Shown piece by piece: positions 23,960-33,023 of a DNA stretch of 64,000 nucleotides. Each line of letters starts with the position of its first letter. Positions within the stretch are counted from its first letter, which is position 1. The notes beneath the pieces were generated by a model, which saw only the letters and a list, made by a program, of their open reading frames with translations, did no database searches and was not told where the DNA came from. The DNA lies in NCBI RefSeq assembly GCF_042678045.1, contig NZ_JBHUDI010000002.1, forward strand, positions 1-64,000. Reading direction: 5' to 3'. Source of the DNA: Natrinema amylolyticus_A (GTDB taxonomy: Archaea > Halobacteriota > Halobacteria > Halobacteriales > Natrialbaceae). The position numbers and the translations under genes are program-made.

Positions 23960-25195
23960 TTATCGATTGCCGGTTCCGTTACCCTGGCCTGGATTGCCGC
24001 CGTTACCCTGGCCTGGATTGTCGGCCGGTTCTCCCCACACCTGCAGTTCAAACGCCACCCGTTCTCTGTTACTGTCACCGAACGCTGCCTCGACGGTTAT
24101 GTTCTGAACACCGGAAACTGTCTCTGGTGCCTCGTAAACGAACGCCGTCCGGCCATCAGTACCCGACGCGCTTACAGTCGGAGTGACCGTTCCCGGCCCC
24201 GAAGAGACATCGGCCTCAATCGAAACGCCACTAACCGGGTTATCGAACTCATCCCTGACCTCCGTGACGAGTCGTTGCCTTCCGCCTGCCGGCACGCTCG
24301 CATTGGAGCCTTCGATATCGGTGAGATAGGTCTCGGTCCATGTGTTCGAATCATCACCAACCGACACTCGAGAGAGTTGCATCTCGTAAGTCACATTGCG
24401 CTCTAACGTTATCGTAAGTGTCCCACATGGCTCATCAGCCTGCTCAGTCGCGGAACATTCGTATTCGGCCACGTGTCCGTCATTTTTCAGGATGTCCTTC
24501 CACTGGTTTTTGGTGAGTTCGGTTGGGATGGAGAGCGTAAGTGGCTTTGATTCAGTTCCGGAGACGGAGACAGTTCTTGTTCCGGTACTCGAGGGTCGAA
24601 CCTCGAGGAGTGTTCGATCGACACTGGTATGACTGACCTCTCCCCTGAGGGCTGTCAGCGATATTGTGCGTCCGTTTACAAGTTGGTGGCCGTCCGTCAC
24701 AAGTGTTGTCTCTCCGACGCGGTTATAGACGGTCCCCAGATCGTAGACCGTCTGTGGCGCGTCGTGATACTCGTTATAGTCAGGAGTGTAGATGAGTGAC
24801 CGCGTCTCGATCGGTTTCGGCGAGCCGTTCCAGTAGTCGCCGGTCTCTCCCGGTGCAGTTGCATTCTCTATCGTCACTGTTTTCGGCTCGCCCGCTCGAA
24901 CCGTTCCGGTCGCTGGCGGCGGATTCAGCAGGAACATACGCGACTGGTATCGCACGCCAGGGGTCAGTATGATCGACTGGCTCGTCCCGGTCGTCACCGA
25001 TCTGTCGATACCCGCAGCGAGATCCCGCATCTCCCCCTGGACACGCTGATTGTGATCAAACTCTGCCTCACTGACCAATGCTGGAACCGCGTTCAGCTGT
25101 AACAGCGCCAGCATCGTCATGAGAATTGCTAAGAGCAGGATCGCACCGATAAGCGGTGAGACAGCGCGATCGTCACTAACACCATCTCGGTTCAT
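23960..25195 (-). CDS. Type IV pilin-like surface protein with Ig-like domain
   Basis: 411 residues. The N-terminus DDR-AVSPLIGAILLLAILM is an archaeal type IV pilin (class III) signal, cut after R10 by PibD-type peptidase; the hydrophobic helix drives assembly. A beta-rich exterior follows, with an Ig-like domain around residues 305-395 (RLVTEVRDEFDNPVSGVSIE, in the style of bacterial Ig-like domain 1). It ends in a Gly/Asn/Gln repeat (NPGQGNGG, NPGQGNGT). Far larger than a major pilin (about 150 residues), so a minor or tip pilin or adhesin is likely. Its start overlaps the TadC stop by four bases (25192-25195), tying it to the pilus machine. Confidence 0.8.
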   Translation of the reverse strand: MNRDGVSDDRAVSPLIGAILLLAILMTMLALLQLNAVPALVSEAEFDHNQRVQGEMRDLAAGIDRSVTTGTSQSIILTPGVRYQSRMFLLNPPPATGTVRAGEPKTVTIENATAPGETGDYWNGSPKPIETRSLIYTPDYNEYHDAPQTVYDLGTVYNRVGETTLVTDGHQLVNGRTISLTALRGEVSHTSVDRTLLEVRPSSTGTRTVSVSGTESKPLTLSIPTELTKNQWKDILKNDGHVAEYECSATEQADEPCGTLTITLERNVTYEMQLSRVSVGDDSNTWTETYLTDIEGSNASVPAGGRQRLVTEVRDEFDNPVSGVSIEADVSSGPGTVTPTVSASGTDGRTAFVYEAPETVSGVQNITVEAAFGDSNRERVAFELQVWGEPADNPGQGNGGNPGQGNGTGNR

Positions 25196-27252
25196 ACGAC
25201 GAGAAACACCACCGTAACGAGCACCGTGAGAGCAATTGCGTATTTGAGGCCGCTGAGAAGGTTGTTCTCGGCCAGCTTGCCACCGATTAACCCAGCCACG
25301 ATACCCTGAATGAGCGCGGAGTGGAAAAAGATCGTTCGGAAGACATCGATGTCGATCGAAATCGACGCCGGACTCCCCTCCATCTCACCCGGACTCGAGG
25401 CTGCAGCTGCTGCCATCGGGTCGAGGAAGCTCACGCTTAGCACGACGATGATGAACAAATAGACGAGCGAGCCAATGAAGACGATCGCCAGATACGGCCC
25501 AACCTCACTCCGTCGAGCGGCCTCCATGCGAGCGTAAATCTGTAACTCCTCAGCGGCGATTTCGAGAACGTCATGGAGATCGCCGCTGATTCGATTTCCT
25601 TTCGCGATAATCGTCAACGTCGGTGCGACCTGCGGAATCGGGAGACGGCCCGCCAGTCGACGAAACGCCTTCGAGGGATCGTGGTTCCAGACGATATCGT
25701 TTCGCACCGTCGTTAGCTCGTCGCTCAGCGGCCCAGTACTCGCCTTTGAAACCAGCTTGAACGCGTCGGTGAGCGTCACACCCATTCGGTTCGCGTTTGC
25801 GAGCGTCTCCAGAATATCCGGAAATTGATCGACGATCGTTCGTTCTCGTCGCCGATTCCGTTCGTACAGTACCGATACCGGAACGGTGGCGACGAGTCCC
25901 GGCAAGATCGCCACCCAAAGAGTCGTCACGACAGGGTCGGCGACGATGGCAGCCCCTGCTGGTTGAACGCGGCCACTGAGTACTGCACCGACCGCAAGCG
26001 CAACTCCCACCGGAACCGTAATCGCAAACCCGAGAACCGGCCGATTTCTCATATATTCGATACTATTCGCGAGGCGGTCACGAACTCTCGTACGGAGTTG
26101 ATTCCGTTGGTACGCGCGATACCGATCGGAGCCTTCGAACGAATCGTCGACCGATAACATGCTGCCGCCGGTGTGTCCCGCCTCCCGTTGTCCGTCAACT
26201 GCCTTCGATGCAGTGAGACGAGGAGCGTGAGCGAACAGATCGACGAGCAGGAAGAACCCAACCGCACCCAGCGGCAACACGACATAGATCACGACGGCAA
26301 TCTCGAGAACACCGACGCCGCCCAACAGGCCAAGCACCAGCAGCGTAATGATCAAAAATAGCGGTCCAGCAACGAATCCTGCGATGAACACCTCGCTGAT
26401 CAGTCCGAGTCGGTCGACGAACGACTCCTGTTTCTGGAGGGCGATTTCGGTCTGTTCGTCGATCTCTTCGTCGAGAAATCTGCTGACATCACCACCCGAC
26501 TCGAGGACACTGAGGAGGTTCGTCAGAAACTGCTGCAGCGTCTCGCTTGGTGTTCGGTCGCGTGTGTTTTCGATCGCCGTATGCAGATCGTTCCCGAAGC
26601 GATCCATCTCACGGACCATCAGATCGAACTCGCTTGCGATCTCACCGTAGACGTCACGTTCGTCAGCTAGCGCCCGGATTGCTGTGATAATATCGACACC
26701 CCCACCGGACATCGCGTAGAGAAACGTGATTGCGGATGGCAGTCCCAGCTCGATCTCGCTGCGACGTGTACTGACGAGCCGGCGTGGCCGATAGTGAACA
26801 TCCCATCCCCACATGACACCACCACAGACGATCGCAGTACTCGAGATCGAGAGCACGGTCCACGCGATCGTCTCTGTCGGCGTATTTCCCATGACGGCAG
26901 GGACGCGGTCAGATGTCCCAGCAATGACAGCCACTGCCGTGAGGACGACAACGGCGAGAACGGCCCCACTGCCAGCCACTTTCAGACTCCTGACGGCGCT
27001 TTCGGCGAGGTACTTGTCGACAGTCGTCCGAACGTGGGCCTGCTCGAGACGGCGTTGCAGGGCGTGATACCGCTCTGCCCGCTGCTTGAAATATGCTCGG
27101 ATGCGTCCGTACTCGTCGGCGAGACCGTCTTGCAGCCGGTCGTGCCGGTGCCGATCCGTCGGCTGTCGCGTCGCATCGCCCGCGTCAACACTCACGTTGG
27201 GCTGTGCTGGGGATGCCAGATTCTCCGTATCCTCGGAATTTGTCTCACGCAC
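25192..27252 (-). CDS. TadC/PilC-type pilus assembly platform protein (type II secretion F)
   Basis: 686 residues with two type II secretion F domains, each with polar helices before paired membrane spans: GLPSAITFLYAMSGGGVDIITAIRAL in the first half, FPDILETLANANRMGVTLTDAF in the second. About eight membrane segments in all. The N-terminal 70 residues are polar and cytoplasmic. In archaeal pili this protein is the inner platform on which TadA/PilB acts. The gene follows the ATPase gene by 2 bp and overlaps the pilin-like gene by four, so all three are one operon. Confidence 0.86.
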   Translation of the reverse strand: MRETNSEDTENLASPAQPNVSVDAGDATRQPTDRHRHDRLQDGLADEYGRIRAYFKQRAERYHALQRRLEQAHVRTTVDKYLAESAVRSLKVAGSGAVLAVVVLTAVAVIAGTSDRVPAVMGNTPTETIAWTVLSISSTAIVCGGVMWGWDVHYRPRRLVSTRRSEIELGLPSAITFLYAMSGGGVDIITAIRALADERDVYGEIASEFDLMVREMDRFGNDLHTAIENTRDRTPSETLQQFLTNLLSVLESGGDVSRFLDEEIDEQTEIALQKQESFVDRLGLISEVFIAGFVAGPLFLIITLLVLGLLGGVGVLEIAVVIYVVLPLGAVGFFLLVDLFAHAPRLTASKAVDGQREAGHTGGSMLSVDDSFEGSDRYRAYQRNQLRTRVRDRLANSIEYMRNRPVLGFAITVPVGVALAVGAVLSGRVQPAGAAIVADPVVTTLWVAILPGLVATVPVSVLYERNRRRERTIVDQFPDILETLANANRMGVTLTDAFKLVSKASTGPLSDELTTVRNDIVWNHDPSKAFRRLAGRLPIPQVAPTLTIIAKGNRISGDLHDVLEIAAEELQIYARMEAARRSEVGPYLAIVFIGSLVYLFIIVVLSVSFLDPMAAAAASSPGEMEGSPASISIDIDVFRTIFFHSALIQGIVAGLIGGKLAENNLLSGLKYAIALTVLVTVVFLVV

Positions 27253-27254
27253 GG

Positions 27255-29012
27255 CTAGTCACCCGACTCGGTAAGGACAGAACCGAGCACATCGTCTCGG
27301 ACGAGATCGACGATCGTGTCGGGTTGGCGAGTGAACATCGTCGTTGCCTTAACGACCTCGTCGTAGCCGTTGATCCCGTTCGCGTGAAGATACTCAAGGA
27401 TGTCACGTCGCCGCTCGAGTTCGGTTTCGACCTGTGCTGTCGTCCAGCCACGTTCGTCGCGGATATCGTCGATCGTCTGTGAGGCCTGCGCTCGATTGAA
27501 ACTGTCTGTCGCTGGGTCCCGATCGAAGACAGTGCGCGCCTGTAGCATGCCCTGACCCTCGTCTCGTGGGATGATCTCGACGATTTCGCTGTTTCGACGG
27601 ACGTTCTTTCCATCGACGCGAACCTGTTTTTGTATCGAAACCAGATCGAGTTCGGCGATCATCTGTCTCGAAACGGTCAGTGGTTCGTTTTGCAGTCTGC
27701 TCAACAGTCCCTGCACGGAGTTCGCGTGGAACGTTGTATACGCCGTATGGCCGGTCGAAATCGCCTGAAAGAACGTCGAGGCGACACGTGGATCAGTCCG
27801 AATTTCGCCGACGAGTAAATATTCGGGTCGCTGTCGCAGACTTGCTTCTAGCAAGTTGTACATCGAGACCTCCCCCCGTCCCTGATCTCCCGTGGCTTCA
27901 CGGGAGACGCTTTGAATCCAATTATCGTGTGGCAACGAGAGCTCCGGTGTATCTTCGATGGAGACGATCTTGCTCTGGGGCGGTATGAAAAAGGACATTG
28001 AGTTCATGCTCGTCGTCTTCCCAGAACCCGTCGCACCAGCGAACAACAGCGAGCGGTTGTTCTGGACTGAAAACCAGAAAAACGCCATCTGTTCGACACT
28101 GAACGTACCGGAATCGATGAGATCGACTGGCGTAAACGGGGTATCGGTAAAGTTTCGGATCGTGAAATTCGAGCCACGTGTCGTCACGTCACCACCCAAC
28201 GTCGCCTGCATCCGGGACCCATCTGGGAGACTGGCATCGACGAGTGGATTCGAGACGGAGAGATGTTTGCCTGCTCGCTGGGCGAGCCGCATTACGTACG
28301 AATCGAGCTGGTCCGCACCGAGTTGACAGTTCGTCGGGATGTTTCCGTACTCACCGTGATAGACGTGTATCGGGACGTCCTTGCCGCTGCAGGAAATGTC
28401 TTCGACCACCGGCGAACGCATGAGTGGGTCGATCCGTCCATACCCGATGAAATCCCGGCGCAAATAGTAGAGGATCTTGTGTAACGACGTACTGGAGACG
28501 GAAGTCGCATACTCTCGAATGATCCGTTTTGCCTCCCGATCGAAGACCTCACGTGACGGTCGGTCACCAGTCTCGTCCGCATACAGTAACTCGGTTCGAA
28601 ACGTCCGCTCGAGATCGTCGCGAACGTACGCTTCGAACTGATCGAGCGCTGGCTCGACGACCCAGAGACGCGGCTCGTCAGTCGCGTCATCCGAGACGGT
28701 CGCCAGATATGCATACGGCCGATTGACCCACGACCAGTCGCGTTGGTGGTGTGTCTCGAGATAGTCGAACTCGAAAAACGCCTCGTCGATCTCCGGTTTG
28801 CGGACGGGATCGGACGACTCGTCCGGAAAGAGTGGGGTCGTGTGTTCGCGTGCCTCCGACAGCACGTCGTCGATGACACTGGCTGACTCCTGGTCACCCA
28901 TGTCGGCGGACACATCCGCCACACGGTCTGTGGACTCCTGCGACGGATCGCCTTCCGTCTTTCTCCCTGCTGTCTCGCGATTATAGCTGAATTCGGACCC
29001 CTTGTCAGACAT
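27255..29012 (-). CDS. TadA/PilB-type pilus assembly ATPase (type II/IV secretion E)
   Basis: 585 residues. The ATPase core has Walker A GATGSGKTTS, an Asp box IEDTPELSLPHDNWI, and Walker B EYLLVGEIRTDP, followed by the His box (ISTGHTAYTTFHA). The N-terminal 100 residues are acidic and haloarchaea-specific. These hexameric cytoplasmic ATPases power assembly of type IV pili. First gene of a four-gene minus-strand operon. A 180-bp gap with AT-rich sequence separates it from the divergent flavin-binding gene and should hold both promoters. Confidence 0.88.
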   Translation of the reverse strand: MSDKGSEFSYNRETAGRKTEGDPSQESTDRVADVSADMGDQESASVIDDVLSEAREHTTPLFPDESSDPVRKPEIDEAFFEFDYLETHHQRDWSWVNRPYAYLATVSDDATDEPRLWVVEPALDQFEAYVRDDLERTFRTELLYADETGDRPSREVFDREAKRIIREYATSVSSTSLHKILYYLRRDFIGYGRIDPLMRSPVVEDISCSGKDVPIHVYHGEYGNIPTNCQLGADQLDSYVMRLAQRAGKHLSVSNPLVDASLPDGSRMQATLGGDVTTRGSNFTIRNFTDTPFTPVDLIDSGTFSVEQMAFFWFSVQNNRSLLFAGATGSGKTTSMNSMSFFIPPQSKIVSIEDTPELSLPHDNWIQSVSREATGDQGRGEVSMYNLLEASLRQRPEYLLVGEIRTDPRVASTFFQAISTGHTAYTTFHANSVQGLLSRLQNEPLTVSRQMIAELDLVSIQKQVRVDGKNVRRNSEIVEIIPRDEGQGMLQARTVFDRDPATDSFNRAQASQTIDDIRDERGWTTAQVETELERRRDILEYLHANGINGYDEVVKATTMFTRQPDTIVDLVRDDVLGSVLTESGD

Positions 29013-29192
29013 AGTGGTTCAGATGTATATGCGCAGACGAGACAAACGCTGAAACACAATTTCGAGTTGAATAGTGCTGGCTTCTAACTCGAAGGCCTAA
29101 AACTTTGTTCTGGGGGCCGCTGAGTCGGAACTACGCACTCTCTCTGGGTACTATCCCATGTATTTATTCTCCGTGACTGATATTCACGTGGT

Positions 29193-29651
29193 ATGTCTGG
29201 ACAGATCGGGTACTCGATGTCGACTGCAGAAACGGTCCGCTTTCTCGAGCAGCAGGGACATGGCACGCTCAGTCTCGCAGCGGACAATCGTGCGTATGGC
29301 ATTCCGATTTCGTATGGGTATGATGAGGACTACGACCGACTCGTGATGGAGTTCGTCTCGACTGAAATGAGCAAGCGAAAACGGTTTGCCGAGTCGACCG
29401 ACGAGGTAACGCTCACGACGTATGAATTTCGGGATCAGACGACGTGGGCGAGCGTCGTCGTAACCGGAACGCTTTACGAAGTTCCGCCGGAAAAAGTATC
29501 GAATCAGGTTGCAGCGCTGTTTTTCCGTCGTGCTGATGACGCCGCAGGTGATGACCGGTGGCAGGACGATACGTTCGACAAAGAGTGGTACGAAATCGAT
29601 ATCGAAACGATGTCCGGGCGTCGCGGTGAGCAAATCCCGTCTACAAAATGA
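29193..29651 (+). CDS. Pyridoxamine 5'-phosphate oxidase-fold flavin/F420-binding protein
   Basis: 152 residues. The split-barrel fold is visible from GHGTLSLAADNRAYGIPISYGYDEDYDRLVMEF onwards, with the family's early Gly-rich strand and a later WASVVVTGTLYEV strand. Haloarchaeal members bind FMN or F420; the substrate is unknown. TATTTATT at 29160-29167 is centred about 29 bp before the ATG, so the mRNA is probably leaderless. Divergent from the pilus operon; no functional link evident. Confidence 0.78.
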   Translation: MSGQIGYSMSTAETVRFLEQQGHGTLSLAADNRAYGIPISYGYDEDYDRLVMEFVSTEMSKRKRFAESTDEVTLTTYEFRDQTTWASVVVTGTLYEVPPEKVSNQVAALFFRRADDAAGDDRWQDDTFDKEWYEIDIETMSGRRGEQIPSTK

Positions 29652-29839
29652 GGTTCAGACGATCACGACGACATCTCACTATACTACCAGACGCTTCGAG
29701 TAAGCGATCGCTCTCCGCATCTCGAGCACTCGAAACGCTCTCGAGATACCCCACTGATGAGGAAACTCACGACAGGTGAATCTTCGGTTGGAGGGGCCAT
29801 ATCGTTTCAAGGCCCCGGTTGTGGTACCAGAGATGTGCC

Positions 29840-30892
29840 ATGAAAGCGTTTGTCATGAACGAGATCGGCGAAACCGGGTTTGTAGAGAAAGACGAGCCGG
29901 AAGCGGGACCGACTGACGCGATCCTGCGACCGACAAAAGGGCTCGTCTGTACCTCTGACGTGCATACGGTCCACGGTGCGATCGGCGAACGGGAAGACCT
30001 CACGCTCGGTCACGAGATCGTCGGCATCGTCGAGGAGGTCGGCAGCGACGTCGAATCGTTCGAACAGGGAGACCGTGTCGCCGTCGGAGCGATCACCCCC
30101 GACTGGGGATCCGACGCCGCACAGGACGACCATCCATCACAGTCGAACGGCGCCCTCGGCGGGTGGAAGTTCGCGAACGTCAAAGACGGCACGTTCGCCG
30201 AGTACGTCCACGTCAACGAAGCCGACGCGAATATGGCCCACATTCCAGACGACGTCACCGACGAGGAGGCAGCCTACACCACTGACATGATGAGTACGGG
30301 GTTTATGGGCGCCGAACACGCCGACATCCCGATCGGTGGGACCGTCGCGGTGTTCGCCCAGGGCCCTGTCGGTCTCATGGCCACCAAGGGGGCTGCACTG
30401 CAGGGGGCCGGCCAGATCCTCGCAGTCGAATCGGTACCTAAACGCCAGGATCTCGCCGAACGCTACGGCGCGACGGAGATCGTCAATTTCGAGGAACACG
30501 ACCCCGTCGAACGGATCCACGAGCTGACCCACGATAGAGGCGTCGACGCTGCCATCGAAGCGCTCGGGTCCTCGGCGACGCTCGAGCAGTGTGTCGCGGC
30601 GACGAAACCCGGCGGAACCATCTCCAACGTCGGCTATCACGGCGAGGGCGAGTACGTGAACGTCCCGCGCGAGGCATGGGGTGTCGGCATGGCCGAAAAG
30701 GACATCGTCACCGGCCTCTGTCCCGGCGGCCGGCTCCGACTCCGCAGATTGCTCCGCTTGCTCGAGGAGGACGTCGTCGATCCGACACCGATGACGACCC
30801 ACGAGTTCGATTTCGACGAGATCAAAGAGGCATTCCGACTGATGGAGACCAAAGAAGACGGCATCATCAAACCCCTCGTCAACTTCGAGTGA
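29840..30892 (+). CDS. Zinc-dependent alcohol dehydrogenase family protein
   Basis: 350 residues, starting at the ATG at 29840 (MKAFVMNEIGETG). Catalytic zinc ligands are seen in LVCTSDVHTVHG (Cys) and LGHEIVGIVEEVG (His, Glu). The structural zinc cysteines are lacking, as in the secondary-alcohol dehydrogenase branch (isopropanol dehydrogenase type). The Rossmann fold is VAVFAQGPVGLMATKGA, and the NAD(P) specificity region is VESVPKRQDLAERYGA. It acts in the cytoplasm on a secondary alcohol or similar; substrate not readable. Monocistronic; an upstream in-frame codon at 29819 is unlikely to be used. Confidence 0.85.
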   Translation: MKAFVMNEIGETGFVEKDEPEAGPTDAILRPTKGLVCTSDVHTVHGAIGEREDLTLGHEIVGIVEEVGSDVESFEQGDRVAVGAITPDWGSDAAQDDHPSQSNGALGGWKFANVKDGTFAEYVHVNEADANMAHIPDDVTDEEAAYTTDMMSTGFMGAEHADIPIGGTVAVFAQGPVGLMATKGAALQGAGQILAVESVPKRQDLAERYGATEIVNFEEHDPVERIHELTHDRGVDAAIEALGSSATLEQCVAATKPGGTISNVGYHGEGEYVNVPREAWGVGMAEKDIVTGLCPGGRLRLRRLLRLLEEDVVDPTPMTTHEFDFDEIKEAFRLMETKEDGIIKPLVNFE

Positions 30893-31111
30893 GCGGCGGA
30901 ACGGCGGTTCGCCATCACGAGCCGCCGTCAGTGGCACGGCGTCGACCTCAGTAGCCCGACGGAACTGCGATCGGCACGGACACAGCAACGGATCGATTAC
31001 TGTCGGAGACAGCCACGCGGTCGCGCGCTATAGTCGGCCGCGTTCCCTCGACCCCCCTCGTATATTGCGCCGTCCGAAACACCCATGAACATAGTTGCCA
31101 TAGACCGCGGC

Positions 31112-31486
31112 ATGGCGACCGTAAACAAAACTGTCGAAGACGTGATGTCGACACCGCTGGAGATTGTCTCGAAGAATGCCACGCTCACGGAAGCTGCAAC
31201 AGCGATGCGCGACAAGGATATCAGCGCGCTGGTCGTGTCGACGGATCCCCCATCGATCGTCACGAGCACTGATCTCGTCGCTGCTGCCGCTGATGGTGCG
31301 GATCCGACGGCGCTCCAGGTGTCAGATGTCATGACGAAATCGGTCGAGACGGTTCCACCGGACCTGTATCTCGAGGAGATCGCTGCGATGATGACCACGT
31401 TCGGTATCAATCATCTTCCAGTCGTCGACGGTGATGATTATCTCGGCATGGTTTCGTCAACCGACGTCACGGCCGAGCTCTCCTAG
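31112..31486 (+). CDS. CBS-domain pair protein
   Basis: 124 residues, two CBS domains: TVEDVMSTPLEIVSKNATLTEAATAMRDKDISALVV and VSDVMTKSVETVPPDLYLEEIAAMMTTFGINHLPVVDGDDYLGMVSSTDV. Such stand-alone pairs bind adenine nucleotides and act as energy-status sensors. The nearer ATG (31112) is preferred over that at 31085, since the family starts shortly before the VEDVM strand. Followed by a broken IS630 element 74 bp downstream. Confidence 0.82.
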   Translation: MATVNKTVEDVMSTPLEIVSKNATLTEAATAMRDKDISALVVSTDPPSIVTSTDLVAAAADGADPTALQVSDVMTKSVETVPPDLYLEEIAAMMTTFGINHLPVVDGDDYLGMVSSTDVTAELS

Positions 31487-31560
31487 CCGGTGTCGGCAGG
31501 AAACGAGCACGGCTTCGTCTTGTCTCTCCGTACTGGGATCTGTTTCCAGGGAGAACGATA

Positions 31561-32611
31561 GTGGTCGTTAGAAAGAATCACTCATTTTTGGAAGTGAACG
31601 CTGATCAAGAGCGGTATCGATCGCCGTTGTAAGTTCAGGTAGTGAGTCGAAGAACCGGTTACTAAGTGCTGATTGAAGTTGTCTCCAGCACTCTTCGACC
31701 GAATTTAGCTCAGGCGAATACGCCGGCAACGTCACGAAGGCGAGGTCGCCACGGGCCGCTAGGTTCGTGACGGCCGACGCCTGAAAATACGGCGCTCCAT
31801 CTAGTATAATAATCAAGTCATCATCGAACTCTTGTCATGTATAGAGAATGAAATGTTTTGCGTGTTCGGCAGTAGCGTACTCTTCGAATCGAGAGAAAAA
31901 GCGATCACCGTCTTCGGTGATCGCGCCCAACAGACACGTCCAGTCGCGTTGCCCGAATAATTCGACGGATGGTCGCATGCTGCGCGGAAACCACGCGGCA
32001 CGCGGCTCGACCTGCACGGATTTCTTGGTTTGATCGATACAGATTACTGTGGCGTCCATCCCCCGCCGCTTTTTTTGAGGTCCTCGCGGAACGTTTCTTG
32101 CTCCTCTGCATCAGAATCGGCGGCTGTAGGACGGGGTTTTTGATAGCTCAATCCCGCTTCTTTGAGCAACCGCCGGCAACTCGGGATTGAGTACTCGACA
32201 TCGTAGGTCTCGTCCAGATACTGCTGGACGAGCGTCGGCGTCCACGCCGGCGCGTCTAACCCAACATCTTCGGGGGAATTGTGGACAGTCTCTTCGAACT
32301 CTTGTTGCTCTTTTTTTGAGAGCTTTCTGTTTCTCCCAGATCGGTGAGCATCAGTAACGGCCTGCTCAAGCGACTCGTCAGTGTCGAGTCGAGTGAGCCA
32401 GCTATAGATTGTCCGTCGCTGAACGTCGTACCACTCGGCCAGTTCAGTCTGCGTAAGACCGTTTTTGTACGCTATTGCTGCTAATAGCCGTTGTGTCGGC
32501 TTCTTTCCTTCCACATTGTCGAGGGCAGTTTGTAATTCCTCGACAGAGATCTCGTCGAGATGATCCACTTCACTTGACGATACTGCCCGAGTAAAAAGTT
32601 CTGACGGTTAC
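31561..32611 (-). mobile_element. IS630-type insertion element, 1051 bp
   Basis: Terminal inverted repeats GTGGTCGTTAGAA (from 31561) and GTAACCGTCAGAA (ending at 32611, minus strand) enclose the transposase gene. The element is flanked by TA on both sides (31559-31560 and 32612-32613), the target duplication of the IS630 family. The inverted repeats match at 9 of 13 positions, so the copy has drifted. Confidence 0.8.
31568..32568 (-). pseudogene. IS630-family transposase, broken by a frameshift and a stop
   Basis: The N-terminal part (174 residues from 32568) holds the double helix-turn-helix (GLTQTELAEWYDVQRRTIYSWLTRL). The DDE part follows in another frame: CIDQT (first Asp), IIILDGAPYF (second Asp) and NSVEECW (Glu), so all catalytic residues persist. 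The frame changes at a run of seven A residues (near 32065-32075), where IS630 genes may slip by programmed frameshifting. A true TGA also interrupts the second part (after HFILYT, near 31827), where a codon for an amino acid is expected. I therefore call it inactive. Confidence 0.8.
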
Positions 32612-32701
32612 TAGAGCCACGAAGCGGCGTTCTCTGTGCCTACTTCTTTTCTCGTGCCGTTCACACACCGTACGGTAGTGCAGTCAGTGCGCCCATGTTA
32701 A

Positions 32702-32746
32702 CTATCTCACCTATTGTGGCTATTGCACCAATTATGGCTATTTAGA
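32702..32746 (-). repeat. Tandem 9-bp array, CTATTNNNN orientation, downstream of the parA operon
   Basis: Five units in register: CTATCTCAC, CTATTGTGG, CTATTGCAC, CAATTATGG, CTATTTAGA. This is the reverse complement of the NNNNAATAG unit found at 16.0 and 34.5 kb. It lies about 280 bp below the stop of the parA partner gene, so arrays flank the operon on both sides. Confidence 0.7.
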
Positions 32747-33023
32747 CAGGATTAGCCGCAATGCACCCCAGACAGTCCGGCTCCGAGACGCGAACCACCC
32801 CAGGGTCAAGTCGTTCGAGAGAGATCATCTCTCGTGATCGAGCGAGCCCAGCGGTTTCGCAGATGGCGAGGGATCAAAGATTCCCCGAGCAGTCGGCGCG
32901 AAGCGCCGACAATATCGCGAGGCGGCGACGAAATCGGAGATATTTGGACGACCTCGAGGTACTCGCCTCGCTCATCGGTAAAAGAGACGTCCGAAATCAG
33001 CAACGAGATCAGGTCGCAACGGC

